64,000 nucleotides of DNA. Origin: Catenulispora sp. GP43 (lineage in GTDB: Bacteria > Actinomycetota > Actinomycetes > Streptomycetales > Catenulisporaceae). The stretch is taken from positions 186,001-250,000 of the forward strand of contig NZ_JBGCCT010000018.1 of NCBI RefSeq assembly GCF_041260665.1, read 5' to 3'. The position numbers and the translations under genes were made by a program. The notes beneath the pieces are model-generated. The model worked only from the letters and a program-made list of their open reading frames with translations. It did not search any database and was not told the origin of the DNA. Below are positions 8,650-19,100 of this stretch, in pieces; position 1 is the stretch's first letter; each line of letters begins with the position of its first letter.

Positions 8650-9591
8650 ATGAGACACATCGTTTCCAGGGATCGCCTCGGATCCTCGCGCAGAGTCGCC
8701 CGGCGGACCCTGGCTCCGCTGCTGCTCGCGGTCGTCGCCGGCACCGCTGCCACCGCCACCGCCACCGCGACCGCCTCCGTCTCCGTCTCCGCCTCCGCCT
8801 CCGCGGCCCGCATCCCGTGGCCCGGTTACGGGCAGTCCGCGGTCGCCGCCGACGGCCGGGCGCCGATGGGTACCTCCGGCGCGGTGGGCCGGCCGCACCC
8901 GACCGCCAGCGTGGCGAAGGTCATGGACGCCTACCAGGTGCTGCTCGACCATCCGCTGGGCGTGCACGACAGCGGTCCGACGATCACCGTCCTGCCGTAC
9001 GAGGCCGCCGCCTATCGGGCCGAGATCCACAGCGGCCAGACCCTGGTCGCGGTCGCCGGCGGCGAGCGGATCAGTGAGCGCAAGGCCCTGGAGGCGATGC
9101 TGCTGCCCTCGGGGAACAACATGGCCCGCATCCTGGCGCGCTGGGACGGCGGCTCCATCGACCGGTTCGTGGCGCGGGAGAACCGGACCGCCTCGCGGCT
9201 GGGCATGGGCCACACGCACTTCGCGGACCCGGCCGGGACCGACTCGCGCACCGTCTCCACCGCGCCGGACCTGATCCGGTTGGACGAGGCCGCGATGGGG
9301 GTCGCCGTTTTCGCACAGGTTGTCGGGGAGACCTCGGCCCGGGTGCCGGTCGCCGGGGTGGTACGCAACCACAACCGGCTGCTCGGCCACAACGGCGTGC
9401 TCGGTGTGAAAACCGGCTGGACCGGCGCGGCCGGCGGCTGTCTGATGTTCGCCGCGCGGGTCAAGGGCGGGCGTTCGCACCAGTACCACACGGTGTACGG
9501 CGTCGTGCTCGGACAGCCCGGGCCGCCGCCGGCCGGGCGTTCCTTCGACGCGGCCGTGAGGCTGATCGAGGGTGCGCAGCGCTTCCTGTAG
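8650..9591 (+). CDS. D-alanyl-D-alanine carboxypeptidase, secreted (first copy)
   Basis: A 313-aa low-molecular-mass penicillin-binding protein of the DacA/S11 family, which trims the terminal D-Ala from peptidoglycan stem peptides outside the membrane. It has the active-site SVAK (Ser about 87, Lys about 90), the SGN motif in LLPSGNNMARIL and the KTG motif in GVKTGWTG. The signal peptide is followed by a low-complexity stretch of alternating Ala-Thr then Ser-Val/Ala, coded by a run of near-identical 6-mers at about 8749-8805. I chose the ATG at 8650 because the signal peptide begins there. It has a paralogue at 10956-11834. Confidence 0.88.
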   Translation: MRHIVSRDRLGSSRRVARRTLAPLLLAVVAGTAATATATATASVSVSASASAARIPWPGYGQSAVAADGRAPMGTSGAVGRPHPTASVAKVMDAYQVLLDHPLGVHDSGPTITVLPYEAAAYRAEIHSGQTLVAVAGGERISERKALEAMLLPSGNNMARILARWDGGSIDRFVARENRTASRLGMGHTHFADPAGTDSRTVSTAPDLIRLDEAAMGVAVFAQVVGETSARVPVAGVVRNHNRLLGHNGVLGVKTGWTGAAGGCLMFAARVKGGRSHQYHTVYGVVLGQPGPPPAGRSFDAAVRLIEGAQRFL

Positions 9592-9614
9592 CACCCCGCC
9601 GTACGGGACGACGA

Positions 9615-9650
9615 AGCGCCGCGGCTGTCCGGACGGACAGTCGCGGCGCT
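9615..9650. terminator. Hairpin terminator between convergent genes
   Basis: A 16-bp inverted repeat (9615-9630 with 9635-9650, one G-T wobble) with the 4-base loop GGAC. It lies between the ends of the carboxypeptidase and the His-rich protein gene, so it can serve both strands. There is no U-run, as usual for actinobacteria. Confidence 0.85.
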
Positions 9651-9672
9651 GAACGGTTCCCGGTCGATCGCG

Positions 9673-10083
9673 TCAGTGCGCGCAGTGATGGTGGTGGTGG
9701 TGCACCACGCGGTGGCGTGCCTTGTGCTCCCGCGGGACCCAGAAGGCGCCTTCGATGTTGCGGCCCCACTTGCAGTGGCCTTCTACCTCGTACCGGCCGG
9801 GGTCGGTGTCCCGCGGGACCTTGAACCAGCCGGTCTTCCCCTCGGGGGTCCACTTGGCGAGCTTGATCCAGTGGCGCTTGCCGTCGATGGTGACGTGCAC
9901 CTTCGCCGGCCCGCACTGGTGGCAGGACTCGGTGGACAGACGCACGACGTGGCCGGGCTTCACCACGTGGGGCGAGGCTTCGATCCTTCCAGACCTGCCC
10001 TCGTTCGCGTAAGCGGACGTGGCCGACACTCCGAAGGCTGTCGCTCCCATGACGGTGATGGCAGCGATGCGCGATACGCGCAT
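9673..10083 (-). CDS. Small secreted His-rich protein
   Basis: A 135-aa product with a signal peptide (MRVSRIAAITVMGATAFGV, cleavage near SAYA), then a compact domain with a CxxC pair (SCHQCGPAK) and a third Cys in GHCKWGR. The C-terminus is VVHHHHHHCAH, a natural run of six histidines. AGGAGG stands about 8 bp before the ATG at 10083; an earlier ATG would spoil the signal peptide. The CxxC and His tail suggest metal binding outside the cell, which is inference. No family recognised. It lies among cell-wall enzymes. Confidence 0.7.
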   Translation of the reverse strand: MRVSRIAAITVMGATAFGVSATSAYANEGRSGRIEASPHVVKPGHVVRLSTESCHQCGPAKVHVTIDGKRHWIKLAKWTPEGKTGWFKVPRDTDPGRYEVEGHCKWGRNIEGAFWVPREHKARHRVVHHHHHHCAH

Positions 10084-10244
10084 GTGGGGTCCTCCTGACG
10101 AATGTGGTCGCAGAGGCGGTCTCTGCACCCACTTCGCCCTATTCCGCCATCGCCGAGCATCTTCACGCTTTGTTCATACTTAGCGCCCGTTTGGATCAGT
10201 GAATTCGTCAGTTGAGACCTCGCGGGGTGCCGGGGCCCGGTTTT

Positions 10245-10745
10245 TCATGTACCGGGCTTGTGTCCCCAGATGTAGACCGTGTCCCCGATCTCCAACGTCT
10301 TCCACAGCCGCCGCGCGTCCGCCACGCTCATGTTCACACACCCCTTCGACTTGCCCTTGTGGAGGTCGTCGCGGGAACCGTGCAGAGCGTAGTGGCGGTG
10401 GAAGAACTGGCTGTAGGGCAGCAGCGGCGAGGCCGGCCACTCGTGCCGCGCGTAGACGTGGAACGTGCCGTTGGGGGTCCACATCCCGCGGTAGCCGGTC
10501 CGGATCAGGACCGGTTCGAAGACGATCCGCGACCCTTTCTGCACCCACATCCGCTGGTGGTCCTGATCGACGCAGACGACGCGGCCCGGCCGGTGCGGAC
10601 ACAGGTTCGACCGGTCCGGTTTCGCGTCGGCGGCGGCGACGGCCGGGGTGAGGGCGATGAGCGCGAAGCCCGCCGCGACGACCGCAGCCGCCGCTCTGGC
10701 ACGCGGGAGGGCTCGGAGGCCGGCTCGGTAGAAGGTGCGATTCAC
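10245..10745 (-). CDS. L,D-transpeptidase, YkuD domain (first copy)
   Basis: A 166-aa secreted enzyme with a signal peptide (about residues 1-39) followed by a single YkuD domain. The catalytic motif is present: His about 122 in YALHGS and Cys about 136 in SKGCVNMS. The family forms 3-3 cross-links in peptidoglycan or attaches proteins to it. The start is a GTG at 10745. There is no Ig-like or peptidoglycan-binding domain, so this is a minimal form. It is a paralogue of the protein at 12039, and both end with VYIWGHKP. Confidence 0.88.
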   Translation of the reverse strand: MNRTFYRAGLRALPRARAAAAVVAAGFALIALTPAVAAADAKPDRSNLCPHRPGRVVCVDQDHQRMWVQKGSRIVFEPVLIRTGYRGMWTPNGTFHVYARHEWPASPLLPYSQFFHRHYALHGSRDDLHKGKSKGCVNMSVADARRLWKTLEIGDTVYIWGHKPGT

Positions 10746-10955
10746 AGTTCATCGATGCTCCACGGCGGTGCCGGGTGTGCACGCGGCGGATCGGAGTCAC
10801 CCGCTTGCCGCAGTACGATCACCCAGCTGCGCTACCGCCGACCCGACGGCAGGCCTGGAAACGGGCGGGCGATCCATCCGAACGGCTCACCAGAAAAGCC
10901 CCGCGTGCGCTACAGGCCCGGTTTACCGGACCGATTCGTTCCAGGCCCCCGTTCG

Positions 10956-11834
10956 CTACCGGCCCGCGCGGGCCGCGGCCGCCATCCGCCGCGCCGCCAT
11001 GAAGATCGTTCCCGACTCGGGCCCGCCGGGCTGGCCGAGCAGGACCCCGTACGCCAGGCGGTCGCGGTCGTGCCCGGCGCCCTGGCGCACGGCGAACATC
11101 AGGCAGGAGCCGGCCGCGGAGGTCCAGCCGGTCTTCGTGCCGACGAAGCCGTCGGTTCCCAGCAGCGGGTTCGAGTTGCGCACTTTCCCGGCCACCGGCA
11201 CCGCTGCCGACTTCTCGCCGACCACGCCGGCCAGCACCGGGTTCGCCATCGCGTTCTGGTCGAGCCGCAGCAGGTCGGGGGCCGTCGAGACGGTCGCGGT
11301 GTTCACGCCCGCCGGGTCGGCGTAGTGCGTGTTGTCCATTCCCACCTGCGCGGCGGTCTCGTTCATCCGCGCCACGAAGCCGTCGATGCTGCCGGCGTCC
11401 CACCGGGCAAGGATGCGGGCCATGTCGTTGGCGGAGGGCAGGAGCATCGCCTCCAGCGCCTTGTGCTCGCTGATCTGCTCGCCGGCGGCCACCGGGATCA
11501 CCGATTCGCCGTTGCGGCGCGCCGCGTGGTACGCGCTGACCTCCGATGCCAGGACCGTGATCATCGGGCCCTGCTCACCGGGCTTCAGCGGATGGTCCGC
11601 CAGGACCCGGTAGGCCGTCATGACCTTGGTGACGCTGGCGATCGGCTGCGGCTTGGCCACCGGGCCGCTGACCGTGAGGCGCCCGGCCGACCACAGGGCC
11701 GCCTGGCCGGTCGCCGGCAGCGCGGAGGAGACGGGGCGGGCCTGGGCCGGCACGGCGGTGGCGGCGGGGACCGCGGCCAGCAGGACGGCGGTGCCCCAGC
11801 GCGTGACACGGTTCCGGAGAATCGATGTGTGCAT
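10956..11834 (-). CDS. D-alanyl-D-alanine carboxypeptidase, secreted (second copy)
   Basis: A 292-aa S11 enzyme with a signal peptide (residues 1 to about 32), the active-site SVTK (Ser 67, Lys 70), SAN in place of SGN (LLPSANDMARIL) and KTG in GTKTGWTS. It shares long stretches with the copy at 8650, such as the KALEAMLLPS region, so the two are paralogues. By removing D-Ala from pentapeptides it makes the tetrapeptide donor used by L,D-transpeptidases, which fits the enzymes on both sides. Confidence 0.9.
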   Translation of the reverse strand: MHTSILRNRVTRWGTAVLLAAVPAATAVPAQARPVSSALPATGQAALWSAGRLTVSGPVAKPQPIASVTKVMTAYRVLADHPLKPGEQGPMITVLASEVSAYHAARRNGESVIPVAAGEQISEHKALEAMLLPSANDMARILARWDAGSIDGFVARMNETAAQVGMDNTHYADPAGVNTATVSTAPDLLRLDQNAMANPVLAGVVGEKSAAVPVAGKVRNSNPLLGTDGFVGTKTGWTSAAGSCLMFAVRQGAGHDRDRLAYGVLLGQPGGPESGTIFMAARRMAAAARAGR

Positions 11835-12038
11835 GTGAGGTGATTATTCCGGTTTGCGGCGATCTGGCGTCACGACACGACAGCGGTTGCCAGGGTTTTG
11901 ATGGTCCGGCGTCCCTGCCGGGCCGGCGGCCCGCCGTGCCAAACCTCCGAGCGGACAAACAGGTGATACGCACTGGCAAACGGGTGGCTCTCAGGACCGC
12001 GCCGGTAGATCAGACTACGTACTGTCCATCTATCGGAT

Positions 12039-12563
12039 ATGGCCACAACCCCAGACTCCGCATCGCGGCGCCGGGATCGGCAGCGTCCGACCGGGGCCCG
12101 CCGTGCCGCGATCTTCCTGGCGGCGTGCTCGGCGGTGTTCGCCGTCGCCGCGCCGTCCACCGCCGAGGCCGCCGCCACGCGAGCGGTGTCGCCGCACTGC
12201 CCCCAGTTGACGCGCAAAGTCGTCTGCGTCGACCAGAACCATCAGACGCTGTGGGTCCAGCAGGGCCACAAGGTCGTCTTCCCGGCGGTGCGGATCCGCA
12301 CCGGCATGCCCGGGCGCCGGACCCCGGACGGCCTGTTCCACATCTGGCTGCGCAACCGCCACCAGTACTCGCACCTGTTCCACGAGCCGATGCCGTTCAG
12401 CAGCTTCTTCCACGGCGACTACGCCCTGCACGGCACCTACCAGGACGTCCGCAGGGGCGGGTCCAACGGATGCGTCAACCTGACGGTCGCCGACTCGGCG
12501 CGGCTGTTCCCGATGCTGGGCCTCGGCGACGTCGTCTACATCTGGGGACACAAGCCCCGCTGA
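12039..12563 (+). CDS. L,D-transpeptidase, YkuD domain (second copy)
   Basis: A 174-aa secreted enzyme with an Arg-rich N-region, hydrophobic core and AEA cleavage site near residue 45, then a YkuD domain with His about 131 (YALHGTY) and Cys about 145 (SNGCVNLT). It is divergent from the second carboxypeptidase with a 204-bp gap that must hold both promoters. The phrase VVCVDQNHQTLWVQQG parallels the copy at 10245. Confidence 0.88.
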   Translation: MATTPDSASRRRDRQRPTGARRAAIFLAACSAVFAVAAPSTAEAAATRAVSPHCPQLTRKVVCVDQNHQTLWVQQGHKVVFPAVRIRTGMPGRRTPDGLFHIWLRNRHQYSHLFHEPMPFSSFFHGDYALHGTYQDVRRGGSNGCVNLTVADSARLFPMLGLGDVVYIWGHKPR

Positions 12564-12618
12564 CCGCCGTCGGCGGCACTTCGGATAAGCGATGAGGAAC
12601 TACTGAAACGGGGCCGTC

Positions 12619-15600
12619 GTGCGCTGGATCATCGCATCGAGCATCCGGCTCGCGGCGGTCCTGACGGCCGCCGCGGCCGTACTGCTCGTGGTCGCCGTGG
12701 CCGGGCTCCGGCACGCGCCGGTCGACGTGCTGCCGGAGTTCCAGCCGCCCCAGGTCCAGGTGCAGACCGAGGCCCTGGGCCTGTCCGTCAGCGAGGTCGA
12801 ACAGCTGGTCACGGTGCCGTTGGAGGACGAGTTCAACGGCCTGGCGTTCCTGGACCGCATCCGGTCGGCCTCGCTGCCCGGGCTCAGCGTCATCGACCTC
12901 TCCTTCAAGCCGGGCACCGACGTCTACCGCGCGCGCCAGCTGCTCACCGAGCGCGTGTCCCAGGGACCCGCGCTGGTCGCGGTCGGCACTCCCCCGGTGA
13001 TGATCCAGCCCCTGTCGGTCCAGGCCCGGGCCACGGCGGTGGCGCTGTCCTCGTCCTCGATGTCGGCCACGGACCTGTCCACGACCGCGCGCTGGCGGAT
13101 CCGGCCGCGGCTGCTGGCCGTGCCGGGCGTGGCCAACGTGGTGCTCTGGGGCCAGCGGGACCTGCAGCTTCAGGTCCTGGTCGACCCGGCGCGGATGAAC
13201 AGCCGGGGCGTGACGCTGAACCAGGTGATCAACACCGCCGGCGACGCCATGTGGACCTCGCCGCTGACCTTCGTCGAGGCCGCCTCGCCGGGCGCGGACG
13301 GCTTCATCGACAACCCGAACCAGCGGCTGACGATCCAGCACGTGCTGCCCATCAACACGCCCGCGGACCTGGCGGCGGTGCCGATCGAGGACACCACCGG
13401 CCAATCGGTCCAGCTGCGGGACGTGGCGACCGTCGTAGCCGACCACCCGCCGCTGCGCGGGGACGCGGTACTGCAAAGCGGCCCGGGATTCCTGCTCGTG
13501 GTGGAGAAGCTGCCCGGCGCGGACCCGATCAAGGTCGCGAACGGCATCAAGGCGGCGCTGGCCGAGCTAGCGCCGGGGCTGCGCGGCATCACCGTGGACA
13601 CCGGCGTCTTCGAGCCCGCCGTCTATGTCCACGGCGCGCTGGTCCACCTGGCCTGGACGGCGCTGGCCGCGCTGGTGCTGCTGGCGGTGTGGTTCGGCGT
13701 GTGCTGGCGGTCCTGGCGGGTGCTGCTCATCGCGCTGGCCGGGACGGTGCTGCCGGTCCTGGCCGCGGCATACGTGCTCTACCTTCTTGGCTCCACCTTG
13801 ACGGTCCTGACACTCGCGGGCCTCGCGGCGGCGCTCGGCGTGGCCGTGGACGACGCCGTCCGCACGGCCGAGGCGGTCCGCCTCGCCGACCGCGCGGCGG
13901 GTGCCGACGGGATCGCCGGATCCATCGGCGAGGCGCGCCGTCCGCTGACCTTCGCCCTCGTGGTGATCGCGTTGGCGACGATCCCGATCCTGACCCTCCA
14001 GCATCGCGCCGGAGCCCTCGCCCGACCGATGATGGGCGCCTACCTGCTGGCCGTGGCGTGTGCCGCGATCGTCGCGATCACGTTCGTGCCGGCGCTGGCG
14101 CATCTGCTGCTCCGGCGCGCCACGCCCCGCCGCCCAGCACTGCGGCTCAGGCGTGCCTACGACTCGGTGCTGTCAGTGTTCACGACGAACGCGACCGTCC
14201 TGTTCGGCACGGCCGCGGTACTGCTCGTGGCCTGCTTCCTCGTCATCCCGCAGTTCGGGAACCGCTCGCTGATCCCGCCGATGCAGGAGCGCAGCCTCCT
14301 GGTGCGCTGGCAGGCGCCGGCCGGGACCTCGCTGACGGCGATGGAGCAGACCACGACATCGGTCGGCCAGGCGCTGCGCACGCTGCCGGGCGTGACCGAC
14401 GTGGCCAGCGACGTCGGGCAGGCGCTGCTCGGCGACCGGCCGGTCGACGTGGACTGCGCGCAGACCTGGATCACCCTGTCGTCGAAGGCTGATTACGGCG
14501 CGGCCAGGACGGCGGTCGGCCGGGTCCTGAACAACTACCCCGGTATGCAGCACACAGTGCTCACCTTCACCGACGCCGCGCTGGCGGACAACCGCACGCT
14601 CACCGGGCCGCCGGTGCGGGTCCGGCTCTACGGTACCGACCCGGCCGCGCTGTCCGCGATGGGCGGACAGCTGCGGCAGGCCGTCTCCGCGGTGCGGGGG
14701 ACGGCCAGCGCGACGGTGCAGACACCCGCCACCGAACCGTCCATCCAGATCGCGACCAACGTCGACGCCGCCGCCGCGCACGGCCTCAAACCCGGCGACG
14801 TCCGGCGGGCCACGGCCGTCCTGATCGCCGGCATCCCCGTCGGCAGCTACTACGAGCAGCAGCAGATCTTCGACGTCGCGGTGTGGAGCGAGCCGGGGAT
14901 GCGCGGTGATCTGACGGCGATCTCGAACCTGCCGCTGGACACTCCCGGCGGCGGCCAGGTGCCGCTGAAGGACATCGCGACGGTGTCGATGCAGCCGGCG
15001 CCGGCCGAGATCGACCACGATCAGGCCTCCCGCTACCTCGACGTCACCGCGGAGGTGCCGGGCGGCGATGTGCACGGAACCGTTGACAGGGTCCGGTCCG
15101 CGGTCAAGAACCTGCCGCTCCCGGTCGGCTACCACATCGAGGTGTCCAGCGACGTGGTGGTGAACCAGGATGCTGATCGCAATACCCTGCTGTACGTCGG
15201 TGCTGTCGCGGTCGGTGTGTTCCTGGTGTTCCAGGCGGCGCTTCGCAGCTGGCGGCGTGCCGTGCTGCTGTTCTGCGCGGTGCCGCTCGCCCTGGCCGGC
15301 GGTGTGGCCACGGCGCCGATCGCGGGCGGGCCGCTCACGCTGGGGGCGTTGGCCGGGTTCCTGGCGGTGTTCGGCGTCGCGGTCCGCGCCGGACTGGTGC
15401 TCATGCGGGACATGGAGCGTTCGGAGGCTGACGCGGTGGACAAGGCCGTGCGCCGGTCTGTGTTCCCGACCGTGGTGACGGCTGTGGGGCTGGTGCTGGT
15501 CGCGCTGCCGTTCGCGGTCGTCGGCGACATCTCCGGGATGGAGGTGATGCGGCCGTTGGCGCTGGTCGTCATCGGCGGCATGGTGACCACGACCCTGGTG

Positions 15601-15669
15601 ATGCTGGTCCTGCTGCCCGCGCTTTCCCTCCGGTGGTTCCACTGGTTCTACAAGGAGGCGCGCGCATGA
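12619..15669 (+). CDS. RND efflux pump, heavy-metal (HME) type, first subunit
   Basis: A 1016-aa protein with the RND plan: one N-terminal helix, a large periplasm-type loop, helices 2-6, a second loop and helices 8-12. It carries HME/CusA-CzcA features: DVLPEFQPPQVQVQTEA near residue 35, VTVPLE, and a helix-4 motif GVAVDDAVRTAEAV at about 406 with the proton-relay acids. The start is a GTG at 12619 with GGGG just upstream. Its stop overlaps the lipoprotein start (ATGA). It is under 40% like its partner by eye, so the two may form a mixed trimer or act on different substrates. The metal is not evident. Confidence 0.85.
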   Translation: MRWIIASSIRLAAVLTAAAAVLLVVAVAGLRHAPVDVLPEFQPPQVQVQTEALGLSVSEVEQLVTVPLEDEFNGLAFLDRIRSASLPGLSVIDLSFKPGTDVYRARQLLTERVSQGPALVAVGTPPVMIQPLSVQARATAVALSSSSMSATDLSTTARWRIRPRLLAVPGVANVVLWGQRDLQLQVLVDPARMNSRGVTLNQVINTAGDAMWTSPLTFVEAASPGADGFIDNPNQRLTIQHVLPINTPADLAAVPIEDTTGQSVQLRDVATVVADHPPLRGDAVLQSGPGFLLVVEKLPGADPIKVANGIKAALAELAPGLRGITVDTGVFEPAVYVHGALVHLAWTALAALVLLAVWFGVCWRSWRVLLIALAGTVLPVLAAAYVLYLLGSTLTVLTLAGLAAALGVAVDDAVRTAEAVRLADRAAGADGIAGSIGEARRPLTFALVVIALATIPILTLQHRAGALARPMMGAYLLAVACAAIVAITFVPALAHLLLRRATPRRPALRLRRAYDSVLSVFTTNATVLFGTAAVLLVACFLVIPQFGNRSLIPPMQERSLLVRWQAPAGTSLTAMEQTTTSVGQALRTLPGVTDVASDVGQALLGDRPVDVDCAQTWITLSSKADYGAARTAVGRVLNNYPGMQHTVLTFTDAALADNRTLTGPPVRVRLYGTDPAALSAMGGQLRQAVSAVRGTASATVQTPATEPSIQIATNVDAAAAHGLKPGDVRRATAVLIAGIPVGSYYEQQQIFDVAVWSEPGMRGDLTAISNLPLDTPGGGQVPLKDIATVSMQPAPAEIDHDQASRYLDVTAEVPGGDVHGTVDRVRSAVKNLPLPVGYHIEVSSDVVVNQDADRNTLLYVGAVAVGVFLVFQAALRSWRRAVLLFCAVPLALAGGVATAPIAGGPLTLGALAGFLAVFGVAVRAGLVLMRDMERSEADAVDKAVRRSVFPTVVTAVGLVLVALPFAVVGDISGMEVMRPLALVVIGGMVTTTLVMLVLLPALSLRWFHWFYKEARA

Positions 15670-16127
15670 GGGGACACCTGATGGGGCGCATGACCAGCAG
15701 CCGCTCCCGCGCGGCGCGCCTGGGCGCGGTCCTCGCGACACTCCTGGCCTCGGCCGGCTGTTCGCGCCAGTCCGCCGATAGCCCGCCCGCTCCCCCGGCG
15801 GCCCTCGAGCCGGCGCCCGGAGCCGCACTGCCGACCGTGAAGCTGAGCGCGTCGGCGTTCACCGCGGTGCGGGTGAGGACCGAGCAGGTGCGGGCCGCCA
15901 GCGGCGGAATGGCGATCCCGATGACCGCCGTCATCTACAGCCCGGACGGCGCCGCCTGGACCTACGCGGCGGTCGGGCCGCGGTCCTACCTGCGGCACGC
16001 GATCGTCATCGCCCACGTCACCGGGACCGAGGCGTTCCTGAGCTCCGGACCGGCGGTCGGAACCCCGGTGGTCACGATCGGCGCGCCGGAACTGCTCGGC
16101 GCCGAATACGGCGTGGGCGAGGAGTGA
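15666..16127 (+). CDS. Short lipoprotein adaptor for the RND pumps
   Basis: A 153-aa lipoprotein. AAGGAGG precedes the ATG, a signal peptide follows, and the lipobox-like LASAGC gives a lipidated Cys. The mature part begins with a Pro/Ala-rich linker. The last roughly 80 residues (IPMTAVIYSPDG, PVVTIGAPELLGAEYGVGEE) match the C-terminal membrane-proximal end of HlyD/CusB-type membrane fusion proteins. The barrel-sandwich and alpha-hairpin parts of a usual 350-400 aa adaptor are absent. In a cell without an outer membrane there is no TolC to reach, so a shortened adaptor may be functional rather than broken. It sits between two pump genes with coupling on both sides. Confidence 0.7.
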   Translation: MRGHLMGRMTSSRSRAARLGAVLATLLASAGCSRQSADSPPAPPAALEPAPGAALPTVKLSASAFTAVRVRTEQVRAASGGMAIPMTAVIYSPDGAAWTYAAVGPRSYLRHAIVIAHVTGTEAFLSSGPAVGTPVVTIGAPELLGAEYGVGEE

Positions 16128-16132
16128 GGGCC

Positions 16133-19100
16133 ATGACGCGCCCCACGGTGATGCGCGCGATCGTCTCCTGGAGCCTGACCTACCGGTTCCTGGTCGTCGC
16201 GGCGGCGGTCGCGCTGATGGCCTTCGGTGCGGCCACCATCGGCTCCAGCGCCGTCGACGTCTTCCCCGAGTTCGCCCCGCCGCAGGTGGAGGTCCAGACC
16301 GAGAGCCTGGGCCTGTCCACCTCCGACGTCGAGTCGCTGGTGACGGTGCCGCTGGAGCTGGCCATGAACGGCATGCCCGGACTGGACCAGCTGCGCTCGA
16401 CGTCGGTGCCGACGCTGTCCTCGATCGTCATGGTCTTCAAGCCCGGGACCGACCTGCTGCACGCCCGGCAGCTGGTGCAGGAGCGCCTGGGCACGGTGCG
16501 TCCCACGCTGCCGAAGTGGGCCTCGCCGCCGGTGATGCTGCCGCCGGTGTCGGCGACCGCGCGGGTGGTGCAGATCGGCATGGTGGGGCCCGGGTATTCG
16601 ACCGAGGAGCTGTCCCGGCTGGCGCTGTGGCGGGTCAAGACCCGGCTGCTGGCCGTCGACGGCGTGGCGGACGTGTCGATCTGGAACGAGCGGCAGCCGA
16701 CGTTCCAGGTGCAGGTCGATCCAGCCAAGCTCGCCGCCGCGCACGCGAGCCTGGACGAGGTCGAGCGCACCACCTCCGACGCGCTGGACTCCGGGGCGCT
16801 GAGCTTCTCCAACGGCAGCGTCGTCGGCGCCGGCGGGTTCCTGGACACCGCGAGCCGACGGCTGCAGATCGTGCACCAGCTGTCGGTGTCCAGCCCCGCG
16901 GAACTGGCCAAGGTGCCGCTGGAGGACCACGCGGCCAAGGGTTCGCTGGTGCCGTTGAGCGCGGTCGGGCCGGTCGTCCAGGACAGCCTGCCGATCATCG
17001 GCGACGCGGTGATCAACGGTCAGGCCGGGCTGCTGCTCGTGGTGGAGAAGCTGCCCTGGGGCGACACGCTGAAGATCACCTCGGGCGTCCAGAGCGCGCT
17101 GAAGCAGTTGCAGCCGGGGCTGCCCGGCGTCACGTTCGACAGCACCATCTTCCGGCCCGCGACGTTCATCGACGAGTCGATCGCGGGCCTTCGCACCTCG
17201 CTGCTGATCGGCTTCGCGCTGGTCACGGTGATCCTGGTGCTGTTCCTGTTCGAGTGGCGGGTGGCGCTGATCAGCCTGCTGACGATCCCGATGTCGCTGG
17301 TCACCGCGCTGCTGGTCCTGCACTACACCGGCGCCACGATCAACACCATGATCCTGGCCGGGCTGATCATCGCGCTCGGCGCGGTCGTGGACGACGCGAT
17401 CATCGACGTCGAGAACATCCTGCGGCGGCTGCGCGACGCCCGGGCCGCCGGCAGCGACACCCCCACCGCCCGGATCATCCTGGAGGCCTCGCTGGAGGTC
17501 CGCTCGCCGATCGTCTACGCGACGCTGATCATCGTCGCGGCGGCCGTCCCGGTGTTCCTGCTGCACGGCCTGACCGCCGCGTTCTTCAAACCGCTGGCGC
17601 TGGCCTACACGCTGGCGATCGTGGCCTCGCTGTGCGTCGCGCTGACCGTCACCCCGGCCCTGACCCTGATCATGCTGCGGCGCGCGCCGCTGCGGCACGG
17701 CCCGTCGCCGCTGGTGCGGTGGCTCCAGCGCGGCTACTCGGCCCTGTTGGCCCGCATCGTGCGGCGCCCGGCCGCGGCGTACTCGGTGTTCGCGGTCGCG
17801 GTCCTGGCCGGTGCGCTGATCGTGCCGCAGCTGGGCCAATCGCTGTTCCCCACGTTCAAGCAACGCGATCTGCTGATCCACTTCGACGCCGTGCCCGGCA
17901 CCTCGGACACCGAGATGGTCCGTGCCACGACGATGCTGTCCCAACGGCTGCAGGCGATCCCCGGCGTCCGGAGCTTCGGCGCGCACATCGGCCGGGCCCG
18001 CGGCGGCGAGGAGGTCGTGGGCATCGACGCCGCCGAGGCGTGGATCAGCACCGATCCCAACGCGGACTACGACAAGCTGGTCGGGCAGGTGCGGGACGTC
18101 GTGAACACCTACCCCGGGCTGTACCGGGACGTGGAGACGTATCTCAACGAACGTATCGAAGAGGTCTTGTCCGGTTCCCGGCAGGCGGTGACCGTCCGCG
18201 TCTACGGGCAGGATCTCGGCCAGATGCGCACCACCGCGACCAACGTGCTGCAACAGGTGACGCAGGTGCCCGGCGTGCAGGACCCGCACATGGACATCTC
18301 GGTGGACACCCCGCAGATCCAGATCGAGGTGGATCTGGCCAAGGCGGCCGCCGTCGGCCTGAAGCCGGGCGACGTGCGGCGCCAGGCCGCGGCGGTGGTG
18401 GCGGGCCAGGAGATGGGCAACATCTTCATGGGAAGCGAGGTCTACGGCGTCTACGTCTGGAGCGTGCCGGCGGCGCGCAACAGCACCAGCGCGATCGCCG
18501 CGATGCAGTTGGACACCCCGGCCGGCGCCCACGTCCGCCTCGGCGACATCGCCACGGTCTCGATGCGCAGCGACCCCTACCGCGTGACGCGCGACGGGAA
18601 CTCGCGCTACCTGGACGTCAGCACCGACGTGAAGGGCCGCGACCTGGGAGCCGTGGCCAACGACATCCGCCACCGCCTGAGCGCCGTGCCGCTGCCGGCC
18701 GGCATGCACTACGCGATGCTCGGCGAGTACAAGGAACGGCAGGCCGCCCAGCGGACGCTGCTCACCACGGCGGTCGCGGCCGCGATCGCGATCCTGTTGC
18801 TGCTGCAACTGGCGTTCGGATCGTGGCGGCTGGCCGCACTGCTGTTCGTGACCCTGCCGATGGCGCTCGTCGGCGGCATCATCGCCATCAGCATGGGCGG
18901 CGGCGTCATCACCATCGGCGCCCTGGTCGGCTTCTTCACGGTGTTCGGCATCGCGGCCCGCAACGGCATCCTGCTGATCAACCACTGCCAGCACCTGGAA
19001 CGCCGCGAGGGCGTGGAGTTCGGACCGGCGCTGGTGGTGCGCGGCGCGCGCGAGCGGCTCTCGCCGATCCTGATGACCTCGCTGGCCACCGGGCTGGCCC

